Assembly (NCBI GenBank): GCA_008638375.1
Contig: CM018043.1
Location: 57,293,510-57,357,509 of the forward strand
Length of the DNA stretch: 64,000 bases
Direction of reading: 5' to 3'
Source: Nyssa sinensis
Lineage: Eukaryota > Streptophyta > Magnoliopsida > Cornales > Nyssaceae
Position 1 is the stretch's first letter. Each line of letters starts with the position of its first letter. Under the pieces are notes generated by a model, which was not told the origin of the DNA, made no database searches, and worked only from the letters and a program-made list of their open reading frames with translations. The position numbers were made by a program, and so were the translations under genes. This document shows positions 39,001-51,673 of this stretch, in pieces.

Positions 39001-42000
39001 GTACAGGATCAACGCCTTTACAAAGAGAAATGAGAACATTAGAATTATCATAGGAATATAAAATCTTTAGACTAAGGAAGATGGCTGGCAAGTCCAAGGA
39101 GAAATAGCCTTATCCTTTTATATCCTTAGTAAACAATTCATTCCTTAGTAAGATTCTCTGGCACTTTAGTAGGTATATCCAAATCATTCCTTTCAATAGA
39201 TATATCAGAATGTAGGACAATAGGAACAAAAGGAACAAATGTAGGAAGCACCACAGATTGCTCTTCACCAGTGTTCTCCCCTCGAAGAAAAGTTGCAGGA
39301 GGAGGAAAATATGCTCTGGATTCAAAGAAAGTCACATCTATAGAAATAAACCTCTTCTCTGAAGGGGATGATAACACTTGTACGGTTGTACCCCTTTGGG
39401 TGGGAGGGTATCCAATGAAAATACAATAAAGAGCTCTAGGATCCAATTTGCTCCGAGCAAAACCAGAAACACGAACGTAGCAAACACACTAAAAAACATG
39501 AAGAGAAACAACAAAAGGCTGGGAAGACAAAGTAGACATACGCAATACCTCAGTAGGTGCCTTGATATTCAAATTTTGGTAGGCATCTTGTTTATAAGTG
39601 GCAATAAGAAGGGTATCACCCCAATAAGACTTAGGGAGATTCATGGAGAACAATAAAACCCAAGCAACATCTAAAAGGTGATGGTTCTCTCTTAATACCC
39701 CATTCTTGTTAGGGTGTACCTGCATAAGTAGTCTAATGTACTATGCCATATTCATGATCACGAAGATAAGATTGAAGACCACCACCATAAAGGCACTCAT
39801 CTCCATTAACTTAATGGAGATATCAAACTGTGTCAACACCATTTTGTAGGTTTGTAGGTGGTCTTGAAACATGAAAAACATTCATTTTATTGTCAACAAA
39901 TATACCCAGATTGTCCTTGAAAAGTCATGGAGCAATAGAATGCAGATAAAAAAGCAAAACTAGAGCGACCCCAAACATTGGTGTGCACAATAACAAAAGG
40001 TTTTGAACTTTTATTAATACTAGGAGGAAAAGAAACATGATGATGCTTACTAAGTTCACACATTTTACAATGAAACTTAGAAAAATTAGTCCTAGAAAAC
40101 AAAGAAGGAAACATGTGTTGCAAAAAATGGAAGCATGGATGCCCCAAATGTTTGTGCCACAGCCAAATGGTCGCCTCAAATATGTTGGCACCCTCAGCAT
40201 GGTGTGCTTGTTGGAGCTATTCACACGCATCTCTCTAGAGGCAAGTTGAATACGGTTATTGCACAAGAATTAAAGAGAACAGAAAAAAAGAAGGCTTCTG
40301 AATGAAAAAAGAGGAGAGTCATTAGGGTTCTTTCCCTTGTATCCTTTTTATTTATATTACTTCCAACAAAAGGATATAAATAACCTATAAAAAATAAAAA
40401 TAGGACATAATCTAACACATAATACTATTGTTGGCCAACTCTTCTCTCACTGTCTTTCTTGACTATTCAAATAATATCTAACCAAATATGTCAATGATTA
40501 TGTTATTTTAGATGCTCGTATCACTAATCTATTTTAAAGTGACAAAGAATACAGTTTTATGACCAGAATCAAGGAACAAAATTTCCAAACATTACAGTCC
40601 TCCAGCTGATGATTGCCTGGAACATTTGAGCTTAGCTTGATTTGACTATGTGCATTGAGTACTAATCTTGAGAAGAATTGGAAAAATCCATCTTATTCTA
40701 GCCATTTTTCCCTTGAAACCTTTCAACTCGTACATAGCAAATCCATTGCAGCAATAAATTTCAGAGAAGAAACATGTTTAAGTCAATTTAATTTACTCAT
40801 ATCAAGATATGCATGCAAAAGCCACATTTACAAACACACATAAAAAGAATTTGAAATTTGAAAGTCCCTTTCACCAATTATACGACATATAAGCATGAAA
40901 CAGTGAGAGGATTTGGTCTCTAAGTACTTGTTTGGCAGCTGCAAGGTTTACATCAAGAATAGCTTTCTCTTGTGAAGTCCCATGACCAAGCATACACTGC
41001 CCCCCATTCACATCAATAGAGACTAATGCCTCAGTTTGTTCAATCACTAGATAACCTCCATTAGCAAGTGGGACCCTGTAAAAATATGTTAAGATTCGTA
41101 CATAGCTTTAGCCAGAGAATAGGAAGTATTTGGAGGAAATCAAGGTAAATCTGATTGATAAATAATTGCATAGATTGAGGAAAAACAGAAAATATGTGGA
41201 ATTTCTTTCAGAAATAAACTTTACTACACACAGCTAACAAGATAGCCTATCCCAAGTTGGGCTTCCCCTAGAGAAATCTCATTCTTAGGCCCTTAACTCC
41301 CAAACTTTTTTTACTTACACAAAAATAACTAGAAAGTTATTCAGTGAAACCAAAATATCAAGAAAGAACCCATGCACGTGAGTACACCAAAAAGAGTGAC
41401 CACTCCTCAAGCTGTAAGAGGATCCCCAAAGAAAAGCTTCCTTGCCACAACAGTTTTCAACTTGGAATTCAGAAGCTTCAAATCTTAAAGAATTATTTTC
41501 TCCCTCTAGAAGCTCCAAAAGAACATGTGAAGAACTCAATCTCAAACTTTCTTTTTGTGCTAATCGCCTAAACAAATCCCACATCCCAAGAGCAGATTGG
41601 AAGAGCATTTAGGTATCACCCAACAAATCCCAAAAAGAGATGGAATGACAGGCCAATGTAATTGTAGCCACTTAACCTTACAATGCAAAAACAAACTATC
41701 CAATGACTCTACTGCTTTCTTGCATATGATTAACTTATTTAAAATAGATCACATTGACGATCAAAATCCTCCAAAAAGATCATCTACTGTGTGAACCAAT
41801 TTGTACCGTCCGTGTGGAAATAACTGGGGTACCATGTGAGAATGGAAGGGAGACATGGACCCACCAATCCCTAAGCTGGTTTCCCCATGAAACATAGGAT
41901 ATATTGGCCTGGAACAAGATATACCTTGGCATTAGTGACGTAGTCACTGCTTGGTAGCACCACAGCTGTAGCACTGACACTCAATGTCTACCTTGATTTA

Positions 42001-45000
42001 GAGTAGGGACCATGGAGCCTTCACAGCTTGGTGCTTGTTGGAGTAATGAACCCAAGCCAAGGCATCAATTATGGGACATTCAAGGTAGTTGGCTTGGTAA
42101 GCTGGGCCAGTCGTCGTGATTTCAAAACCCAATTCACTCTAGTGGTGCCTGTGTTGGAGGTTGGGGTTTATTGGAGCCTTCCTCCCAAAATGATAATAGT
42201 TGAAAAGAGAGTAAGAGGTTAGTGGAGTAAAGCGTGAACACCAATGAGGAATAATAGAAGGAGAGAGTGGCGGTAGTCAGCTAATCAAGGCAAGAATACT
42301 ACGCCACTTTTCGTGATGACATTGATACCTTTCCTTTTAGGCAAGGGAGACTATTTATAGATCTTGAGGCGTATGGACTGTTGGGGCTTCTTAGTATTGC
42401 GCTTGATTTGATGTGTGTCCTCATCCCATTAGTCAAGGTACAACAAAAAGGGATATTCCTTCCTGTTGTTCCGAACCACTGATGTGAGCCACCTATCCAC
42501 TTAATCCCTTGTTCCCGAGGGGAATATGACCGGGTGTATCACAGTTTGCACTGAACCATAACAGCGGGGCCATGACCTAGTCGTGTTGGACTAAACCAAG
42601 ACTGCAAGGAGTGAGTCATAGCTCCCATGTACCTCGTCCGCAAGGTTATGACTTGCCTCGGATGGGCCATCATAACTGCGGGGTCTATAGCATGTTGCAC
42701 AAGCAGGAAAGCATATTATAGTTGTTGGCCATATTATACCACGCAAGTGAGGTATACCACGACCATACCATTTGGTCACTGCCTTGGACCAACACAATAG
42801 AGAAACTTGGAGGGTGGTCGTAGATCCTTGGTGATGATATTGTTCCGCATTTGGAGATTAGAATTTCCCTCAATTACGGGATTGTTTTGGGGGATCCCTT
42901 AATATGGAGAACCTCATACTCTTACAGTGGCAAACTCCTTTGCTTGTCCGAAAGAAAGGGAAACCATGCCTGTGAGTAGAAGGTTGTTTCCACAACTCAA
43001 ACCCATGACCTCCATGTCACAATGGACTATAGAGCAACCTTACTGTGACTCATCCCTTTTAGATGACATGCCAAAATCTTTGCCACTACGCTACAAGCTT
43101 TGGCAACTTACAAGGATTGCATTTATATAATTGTTATGGCAATCACAGTTAACAGTTATAGCCTATCCATATTGCATCATACATTATAAAGATCTACGCT
43201 CTATCACAAAGAACCATTGTTAGTAACACAATCATTTATAATTTTTTTCTTTTCGATGAGCAACATGATAACATAGATCTTCCTTAACAGACTTGATGCA
43301 CCATAGCTAACAGATGATTGTGTATCTTGCGAAGTTTTGTACGTGACAATTGGCAACAAACCTCACCTTTTACTGAGAATATTGTTTAACTCCTCCTCGA
43401 TGTTATATTCATCAAAAAGGGGAGTTCTTTTGTTGTATAACTCAACTCGATCACAAAGATCAGGAGCTATTTCATGAAGATAGTTGGTAACCTGAATATA
43501 TACAATATAACAGAAGTTAACATTTTGTTACAGTAGCAGATAATAAATAATTCATCAATAAATTTGCAAACATTCCCTTTACCCCATGCATTAACTGGTT
43601 ATTCACTGCTTATATATTGCAGTAAACATCCCCTTAATACCCCTAATTCATTAATTGATCGTTTACTTTCTTTATAAGTGCAGTGATCCTACCATTCTAG
43701 TTGCCTGTGAACCAGACATGCTAATAACATGTCTTATAAAGCATTAATGTCGAGAACCAGCTTCCGCTGTTTCAATCCTTTATGCTAAACCCTAACCAGC
43801 AAACAAAAGAAGAGTTAATCCCAAAAATATAACTGCATTGTAGGAAGGAGTTGCCACTCCTCACCTGTATTTACCACAAGTGGAACATGCAGCTAAATTT
43901 GTGGGAAGGAGTTGTTGCTACCCACCTCTGTTGAAAACAAGTGGGACATTCAGCGAGGTTTGGGAAGTATCAGACTAAGCACCTAAAGTGGTTAGTTGGG
44001 ACATGATTATCTGAAGATCTTGACTCTTGAGTATCCAGCCTATGTAGATTTTCTAGCAATATCAACTGTACTCTGTCTGGATAAAAATGAAGATCATATG
44101 GCAAGATTCTGAAGTGAGCAACAAAGCAAATATTAGCCATTTGAGTTCAAAGTGGATTCAGGACTATTCTCAGGTTCAGCTTCCATGCTCACCCCTACCG
44201 TGGTAGTGGATGACCTCAACCCAAAGTCTAGACCACAAAATCATAGTAGTGTAGCCACTTTTGTTGTTAAAAATTGTATACACATTATGCTTGTCTAAAG
44301 TCTGTGTGTATCACTATCACCCAGTTGACAGTTTGTTGAGACTCTACACGCATTTCACCAATTTGAACTAACCAATTCAAGAAACCCCCTACTATGCTTA
44401 AATTGATTTAAACCATTTTTTACCTTGGACTTTCACCAATTTGAACTAACCAATTCAACAAACCCCCTACCATGCTCTTATTGGTTTAATCGACTTTTGA
44501 CCTAGGACTTCCTCCAAATGGCACTGTCCACTACCAGTAGTGTGCAACATGCTTACGTACATATGGGGAGAAGATCCCAACTCCGTTTCTCTTACCATTC
44601 TAAAAAGTGAAAAAAGAGAAAAAAAAGTTCTAACCCAACATAATGTCTTCCTGATTAAGATGCCTGGTAACCTGCATATCTCTGGTATACAGAAAATGTC
44701 AGACCCATACCTCGTGATATGTCCTTGCAGAATCAACTATCATGCTCTTCACCTGAACAAAATACATATAAAAAAGAACAATTAAATAAGTTGAATTTAA
44801 AAGAGCACAGTTACAGAATAAGATTGTTGTTAAAAACTTCTGAACTTCACCAAAATGTTAAACATGGCATAGATGAATGAAAGACTGAATTAGTAACAGA
44901 ACAATGTGTTCACCTTCTCACTAAAACAATCCTGGACGACAGAAAGTGTTTGACCCATTGCCCTATGCAACATAACAGGAACTGCTCCTTCCACACCTTC

Positions 45001-47594
45001 GTCTGCAGCAAGAGCTGCAGATTTGGCATGTTCTGTTATATCTTTCCAAGTTGAAAGCAAGCCCTCCAAATCCTTCTGCAATTCATCCAAGGAATGACCA
45101 GCAGCAACAGTCCTTATGGTCAGACCAAACCCTGGAGGCTGCAAAGTTTTTGCAATGACTCTCAAGCGTGTACGCTCAACACCAGAAATTTTCTTTGAAA
45201 TTCCAATGCTATGGCACCGAGTAATCAAAATCTGCAATCCATTTGATGATAGAAACACATTGAAATATGGGTCTTGGTAAAAAAACAAAGATAAACAAGA
45301 ACATAGTAAATAAATCAGAATGAATAAAAGACATACCCAGAATCTGCTCCTTAACTTTGGATAAGCAGTTACTGTGGGGGCCTTCAGTACCCAATCCCTC
45401 TTTAACAACCTGCACAATTATTTTAGTGCCTTTCCGAACATAGGCCCACTTGTTTTTGTCCGAGAATGTATCCTTACAATCTTTTGTGTGTTGTAGATGA
45501 GAAGGATTGCGAACCATTAGAATGTCCTATGTCAAATTTAACAACAGTTTCACCTTCTGAATGGTGCACATTTCCATCGATCTGATTAGAATAGTCCTCA
45601 AACCTAGCTTCCCCCTCACTGGAACTGACTAAACTACCATTTACATTTTCCTTAAGAACTTCCAGGAACATCAAAGTCATCCTCAATTTCATCCTCCTCA
45701 AAATCATCATGCATGTATTGCATTGAATCATCCTCAATTTCATGCTCTTCAATCTCATCAATGACTTCACTATCATGCAGACTCTGTTCATTTTCATCGG
45801 TACCTGGATTCTCTCTTAGCATGCCAAACACAGAGCCATTTACTTCTTTTTCCTTTGTACGAAGACGAAATGGTGGGAATATAAATGGTTCCCTATTATG
45901 CTTTATGTCCATAAGAGAGGATCTAGGACTGCCAATATTTACAAATGCACCACCCATATGGGGAACAAGTTTTGTGACTACTCCAAGATATACACTATCA
46001 CACTGCACATTATTTTTAACAGGTTCCAATAATAGCTCAACCAGTTTCCCATCTTCCAATACAGCAATCCTTTGCATGGTACATATAGAAGAGTTAATCA
46101 AAATAACAGTGGAAGCAGAGTCCTCTTGGGATGCAGTAGCTCTCTTCTTCTGGCAATCAAATTTTCTGTTGTTTGGTGATGCTGATCATGAAATTCTGAG
46201 TGAATCGTGTCATCTTTAACAGATTCTTTTTTCTTGGACACATTATGAACCACCTTGGCATTGGATTTGGCAAATAGGAGAGATGATTGGAATAGCCAAG
46301 GCTCCTCAATAGGCTGGCTCTCTTTCAGAGAAAGTTCCTACTAGGATCAAGTCCCTTATTAACAGCACCAACTGTTCCCTCACAATCAGAGTACGATTCA
46401 GCCTTGAATGCGGATTGATTAAAAGAAATTGACTCTAAAGAATTGTTATTAAGGCATTTTACAACTTTGTCTTCATCTGTCAAATCACTGTAAGTATTTG
46501 AGTGTGAAACATAATGAGAAAGGAGAGATGATCGGAGTAGCCATGGCTCCTCAACATGCTGGTCTCTATCAGAAACTGTTCTATCGGAATGTGAGTCCTT
46601 ACTAATTGCAGTTGCTGTATCCTCAGAGTACATCTCAGCCTTGACTGCAGGATCGTTTAAGAATTTCTTTGACACCAAAGAATCATTTTTAAAGCATTTC
46701 ACGATCTTGTCTTCATCTGTCAAATTACTGGAAGCATTTGAGTGTTCAGCAACATCTTAAACTATAGAGTTGCATGTATAAGAATGGCATCATAAAAATA
46801 ATACCTCTAGCTGGAGCTGAGATGAAAGGCCGTAGGGGAAGGCATGTGCCTTCCATCCATGACCCCAATGTATAAGCTGGAGGCCTTTTTGTATGAAATC
46901 CAATCAATGAATCTCTCACCATAATTTTTCTACTCTTTTTGCCAGGAAAAGGTGCTGATAAAGAAAATTCAGGTTGGGGTCTCCATAGGATATCACATGA
47001 AGGCCACATAACTCCCTTTATAAAATAATTACACTTGAAATTCCCCCCATGAGGTATCTGACAAAAGGCCCGAAAACCATGATGTGAATAGGCGAACCAT
47101 GTAATAGCATTGACTAAATGACCATAATTTGATAAAGTATCACACAATTCTCAATTAATTCCCACTAATTCTATTTCAAAGGTGAGAATATACCTCCTAA
47201 TATCCATTTCAAATAATTCATCTCATTATTAATAATTGAGAGAAAAGTAGAAAGAAGACATTTTTCAAATCACTTGCACAATTAAGGATGGATATATCAC
47301 ACTTGGGGATCCCATTATATTTTAACTAATTATTAATATTAACTTTTACTTATACTAATGGATCAGTGAACCTACCTTCACTTGGGCATTCCATTAATTA
47401 GAATGTTCAGGTAGGAGACATGAGAGTGCCAAGAACCCAGCAGCCTAAGGCAAGAAACTCCTTATTAAGAATCTGACCATCTGCAAAATCAACTTTTCTC
47501 GCCCACATGATTCTTTGCACATAGAAGTGGAGTTGCTTGAGAAATCACTATGTGCTGAAATCCTAGGCCATTCTAAACTAAGGAAAAGAACTTC
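33013..47594 (-). CDS. RNE: Chloroplast RNase E/G-like endoribonuclease, 11-12 exons, several frame breaks
   Basis: Plastid endoribonuclease that cuts polycistronic chloroplast transcripts. Exons: 47594?-47376, 47057-46805, 46755-45337, 45231-44914, 44752-44711, 43491-43367, 41075-40928, 35951-35879, 35020-34908, 34644-34525, 34148-33991, 33192-33013; introns GT-AG. Order of domains: CBM20 starch-binding-like domain ([28 protein letters not shown]), a linker with an 80-codon duplication, S1 domain ([20 protein letters not shown]), acidic linker, RNase H/DNase I-like core. The catalytic aspartates are present in VSIDVNGG and IIVVDFIDM, as is the zinc-link [10 protein letters not shown]. Frame breaks: near 46330, 46130, 45662, 45490, 45388 (CCCCC) and 34025; exon 1 of the CBM20 domain also has stops after LMSPT. 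Most breaks are one-base run-length changes, so an unpolished consensus is likely, but true decay is possible. The start codon and transit peptide were not resolved. Confidence 0.9.
37205..40417 (-). mobile_element. Degenerate Ty1/copia retrotransposon in RNE intron
   Basis: Minus-strand fragments in order: GAG-pre-integrase zinc region ([29 protein letters not shown], 40.15-39.9 kb), integrase end and connection ([18 protein letters not shown], 39.4 kb), and reverse transcriptase ([17 protein letters not shown], 38.5 kb). Similar terminal segments lie at 37205-37404 and about 40246-40417, both including CAAGAATTAAAGAG and TTAGGGTTCT and ending in ...AACA. A purine-rich tract (GAGGGAAAG on the minus strand) abuts the 3' LTR at 37405. 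The gag gene and primer-binding site are missing, and stops and frameshifts are many, so it cannot move by itself. No target-site duplication was found. It enlarges the intron between the VNLAAAKQ and IARELRLRD exons. Confidence 0.8.
41780..43130. other. Unclassified GC-richer block in RNE intron
   Basis: Balanced base composition, unlike the AT-rich intron around it, with short repeated phrases (for example GTACCATGTGAGAATGG, ACATGGACCCACC; CTCCCATGTACCTCGTCCGC). ORFs on both strands are short and without recognised domains. Probably a decayed retroelement or a piece of duplicated genomic DNA; I cannot say which. Confidence 0.3.
43842..43968. repeat. Two-copy 61-bp tandem repeat in RNE intron
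   Basis: GGAAGGAGTTG begins at 43843 and again at 43904; each is followed by a related CTCACCTGT/CCCACCTCT and ACAAGTGGAACAT/ACAAGTGGGACAT stretch. Diverged more than the other tandem pairs. Confidence 0.6.
44353..44510. repeat. Two-copy 78-bp tandem repeat in RNE intron
   Basis: TTTCACCAATTTGAACTAAC starts at 44353 and 44431; each copy continues with CAATTCA, CCCCCTAC and a TTGG/TAGGACTT ending. Intronic. Confidence 0.8.
46277..46751 (-). repeat. RNE: In-frame 240-bp duplication within RNE coding exon
   Basis: Two tandem units encode related blocks: [16 protein letters not shown] ... [11 protein letters not shown], then [16 protein letters not shown] ... [11 protein letters not shown]. The starts lie 240 bases apart (46471 and 46711 for the shared CTTCATCTGTCAAAT word), a multiple of three, so the unit adds 80 residues in frame. 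In the Arabidopsis protein as I remember it, only one such EEPWL block precedes the S1 domain. The region is disordered, polar linker. Confidence 0.8.
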
Positions 47595-48420
47595 CTGAAA
47601 GGATAATGCAAAACATTAATAGTTGTATAAAAAACATAATTTCAAATAAATTCATGTAGAGAGAAAAACTCTCTCTTACAACAGACCAAGTAAAACTAAA
47701 GTTTGAAAATGCCTGCCACATGGGGCAGTGGCTTGAAGCTTGATACTACTCAGCCATAAAGGACTTCACTCCTTAAGGCCATATGCTCATGAAGAATGAA
47801 TCCTTCCCTGCAACCAATACGTGTGTTACTGCTTTTATATGAGAGACGATACATTTTGAAACCCGGAAACATCATCCTCTAAACACATGGGCAAGGCTCA
47901 AAAATGGACTGACTGAGCAATTTCCCATGAACTAGCGTTGCACATGCCAAATTGTATTAGCGTTTTGAATGACAAGATTGAAGACAATTGTGTGATAAAA
48001 CATCCTTTATGATGATGGTTCTTCATTTTCAAAGTTAAGCATGAAAAATTCTGTAAACAAAAAAGAAGAAGAAGAAGCAATAATACAAACACATGGCGTT
48101 CAATGACCGTAACTCAGCAGAGCAAGAGAGGGCATGTGAACATTTACCCTATAAAACCCAATAATAGTTTCAAAAAACGCCGCGAATTCATGTTAAAGGG
48201 GACAACGCTATCAGGGAAGTGATTAACCAACATGCAACAGACATTTCAACGTAACAACAAACAGAGAGAAAAGAAGAGTCAGGCAAGAATCGACCGTTTC
48301 GGATATTAGAAGCAGAAGAACGGCACCTTCTGACGCTGCGAGTCCAATAAGAGTTGGTGAGGAGTGAGGGCGTCTCCTCTCTCTCGCATCTCTTCAGTAG
48401 AGAAACGGCCAGCTGAAGAC
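47595..48420 (-). promoter_or_regulatory. RNE: RNE 5' region (unresolved first exon, UTR, promoter)
   Basis: Minus-strand sequence here should contain the RNE start codon, transit-peptide exon and 5' UTR. A pyrimidine-rich stretch with CTCTCTCTC near 48378-48386 and GC-richer DNA to 48420 suit a plant promoter/leader boundary. No convincing long open exon with a transit peptide was seen, so the N terminus is either in short exons or decayed. Confidence 0.35.
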
Positions 48421-51400
48421 GGTAAAGATAAGGAAGACAAACATTTGGCCAATTTCGTCTTTTCAGAAATAACCGGACAAACTGTCCCTCCGTGTATAAA
48501 ATTATACGATCAGATTGCTTATAAGTCTACGAGACGGGGGCTCATCGTATTGATATGGGGGTGATGGATTCTTCTGAGTTTAAAATGAAGTTCATATCAC
48601 ATTTGTCACCCAAATAAAAAAAAAAAACCCTTCATTTGGATGTGATATCACTTATATGACCTAAAATAATTGATCCATTCTGGACTTGAGATTGGATCAT
48701 GATTTCAAAATCGAGTACCGGTAACCACTTATGCAAAAATACATGTGATACATCATGATTTCAACGAATTATTAAATTTTTTTTTTTCGCTCCAAGATAA
48801 AGGAACTATCAAGTTGGAGACATTAAAGAACAGAAAGTTATGACAACCTCATTGATTAAACCTTCGATAAAAGGACCTCATAAGAATATTTTCTTCTTTA
48901 TTTTTTTCTTAATTGCATCCATTGTTATCACGATAGAATCGTACAATGAATTGATTCAGCAATTTAATAATTAATATATCTAAAATTATACTATATTAGG
49001 TATGGAAATTAATATAACAAAACTTTGGTTGAGGAATAAAGATGGAGGCCCGCCTTGTCACCTCTCGTCTTACAAGGAGTGGGATCTATTAGGGGGTCCC
49101 ACAGATGATAAATTTTATTCTTATGAGATGATGAGTTATAAGGTGGGACAATTGAGATAAAATGTTTATCATTATTTTCGATTAAGTGGTTAACAAAGTT
49201 ACTTTTCACTTAAAAGATGTGGGTTCAACCCTCCAAGGACATCATTTTATAGAAACAATTGAAAGCACGATGCTATAATAAATGCACTGATGTGCTAGAT
49301 CTAATAAAATACCAAATTAGTCGAAGGTCTAGTTTTTAGTTTAATCGGTTGAATCGATTAATCCAATCCCTTTTTGATAATTATGAACTCATCTAACTTA
49401 ATCATCAGAGTAAATGTCATTAGTACTAATGTTCAAATTTTTCTTTGATACATTTTTGCAAGAATTAATAAAAAAATCATAATTGTTCATTTCATGCAAG
49501 CAATTTTTTGACCATATCAAGATGAATGTTAACTAACAAATATTATTAAGCTAATAGTATTTCTAAATTCTTAGTAGTGCGCCTGGATTAGCATTTTATG
49601 TAATGCTACACATTAAGGTTGGCAAAATAAAAATAAAGTAAAGTAACACAAAAAATTAGGAAAGTACCACTAAGGACATGCACACCTTTATTTTGCACGA
49701 TAATGTTGACTAATTTATTGAATAATTATCGTGCCATAAAACCGTCTACAATAGTTTTTATATCTTTTCTTTTGTGATTGCGTTCGAAAAAGTTATTCCA
49801 AAAATTATATTTAACAGTATAATTAAACTTTTAAAATTATTTTTATATTAATTTTGTTTGTCAAGAGGCACAAAAATATATTTGGGAGAAAGCAATTCTG
49901 GATTACTTTTCCCCAAATGCATTTTTTTAGGTTTGAATAAACAACCTCAAAACTCACTTGGTGCTCCAATGATATTTTAATTACTATAACTTGTTTAATT
50001 ATTGTAATTTGTATCACTAATGAATTTTACTTTTTGACTTTATTACTCAGCCAACTACACAAGGCTAGCAAAGGAGGTGGGTTGTGGCAATCCACGAAGA
50101 ATAAGATGTTGCAATGCTAGCTAGTAATTCAACCCAAAAATATAAAATAAAATTCAATGCTAACAAACATTAATAAAGAATGAAAAGATTTAGGGAACAA
50201 GTCACAATATTTGAAACGATTTTTAATAAAATATTCATTTCATAAAACAAATATTTTCAATCAGACCAAACAAAAATAAGAAATAAAAAAAAATAGAATT
50301 GACATTTTTAGAATGTTCATTTTACCATACCAAACATGACTATAATCTCTAACTGATTATTTATTGTAGTTATTATATATGTATTAAATTTAGACAATAA
50401 TTGTATGTTAAAAAAAGGTTTTAGATACAAAAATTCGATAATTATTCACACAATTGTTACATTAAAGTATAATTAACTCCCTTATTAAGTTATCCAAAAA
50501 AAAAAAAACACTCCCTAATTAATTAATAAAATATATAATGTAATGACTAAAAGAGGATAGGACAAAATGTATTATGTGAGTGTTAAACGTCTTGCCAGCT
50601 TTTACTTAGAAGTATTGTTGATTTTAGTTTGCTAATCCTTTTTCAATTAGAAGTGTCATGCATTATCTTCATAAATTCATTATAAGACATCATCCCCAAC
50701 CGATGTGAGACACTAATAGTGAGCAACATTAATAGTAGGGGTGCAACTCAGATGGGTTGAGTCATGTCTAAATCCAACTCAAGTTCTAAAATTGTTAACT
50801 CAAGCTTGGCCCGAAGTAAACCTTGAACCTGAAAATCCAACCTGAACCTATCCAGAAATAAAATTCATGAGTACTGGGTTCAACCCGAATCCAATTATTA
50901 ATTCTAATTTTTAGATTTTGTTCATGATTTCTTTAATAAATTGCTATCTTTTTTTTTATTTGGATTATATAATAATAGCTCTAACAATTTCTCCTTCTAA
51001 AAGAAATAAAAAATCGTTAAAATAATTCCTTTAACATAATTTAATTTTAAAAAAATGTTAACAATCAACAAGTTTTTGAAATTATAAAAATGTAAATAGT
51101 AATTCTTGTAAAAAAATTTTATAAATCTAATAATTAATAACTAAAGTATAAAAAATATAATATATAAAATATTGAATTCGAATTCGGGTTAAGCATTTGT
51201 TTTTAAAGTATCAATTCAAATTTAACACTAATTTAAATCGAATTTGAATTCTTTTTAATTACCTAAATCCAATGCCAGTTGCACTCCTAATTAATAGTGA
51301 TTAATATTTAAGATCAATAAGACCGATTACAACTATATAACTGTCATTGCATCCAAGTCCCCACACAACACACAGACACGTACAGTTGAACTGATAGTAC

Positions 51401-51433
51401 TTTTTTTTCCTTCCCATTATGCAGATGTACTCT
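48421..51433. other. Intergenic, AT-rich, no gene seen
   Basis: About 3 kb of AT-rich DNA between the RNE 5' side and the LHT8 3' side. No coding domain, SINE boxes or LTR features were recognised on either strand. Confidence 0.55.
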
Positions 51434-51563
51434 ATATATATATATATATAGGGCTCTATGTTGTGATCGACACTGGTGTTGAAGTGAGCTTCTTCAAGCC
51501 TCATTAATGATGCACGTCTGTGAAGAAGCTCACTTCAACACCAGTGTCGATCACAACATAGAG

Positions 51564-51604
<41 letters not shown>

Positions 51605-51673
51605 AGACGTGCATCATTAATGAGGCTTGAAGAAGCTCACTTCAACACCAGTGTCGATCACAACATAGAGCCC
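51434..51673. repeat. Perfect 73-bp inverted repeat plus 46-bp direct copy at LHT8 3' end
   Basis: Segment C, 51601-51673, is the real end of LHT8 (51617-51673 coding, including the TAA, plus 16 bases of 3' flank). Segment A, 51451-51523, is its exact reverse complement over all 73 bases. Segment B, 51521-51566, repeats the last 46 bases of C in direct orientation and is itself an inverted partner of most of A. A TA tract precedes A (51433-51450) and a 34-base TA tract joins B to C (51567-51600). A minus-strand transcript that passes the stop codon would contain C, UA tract, B, then A, and could form a 73-bp perfect duplex. Confidence 0.97.

Noticed and set aside
46020..46330. A 104-base intron ending TTGATTGCCAG to explain the RNE frame change
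   Set aside because: The stretch that would be removed reads as polar, linker-like protein in frame, and a two-base change in a GA repeat explains the shift more simply.
51301..51504. ORF on the minus strand at 51301-51504 and its plus-strand twin starting at 51620 as peptides
   Set aside because: Both are antisense readings of the inverted LHT8 tail copies.
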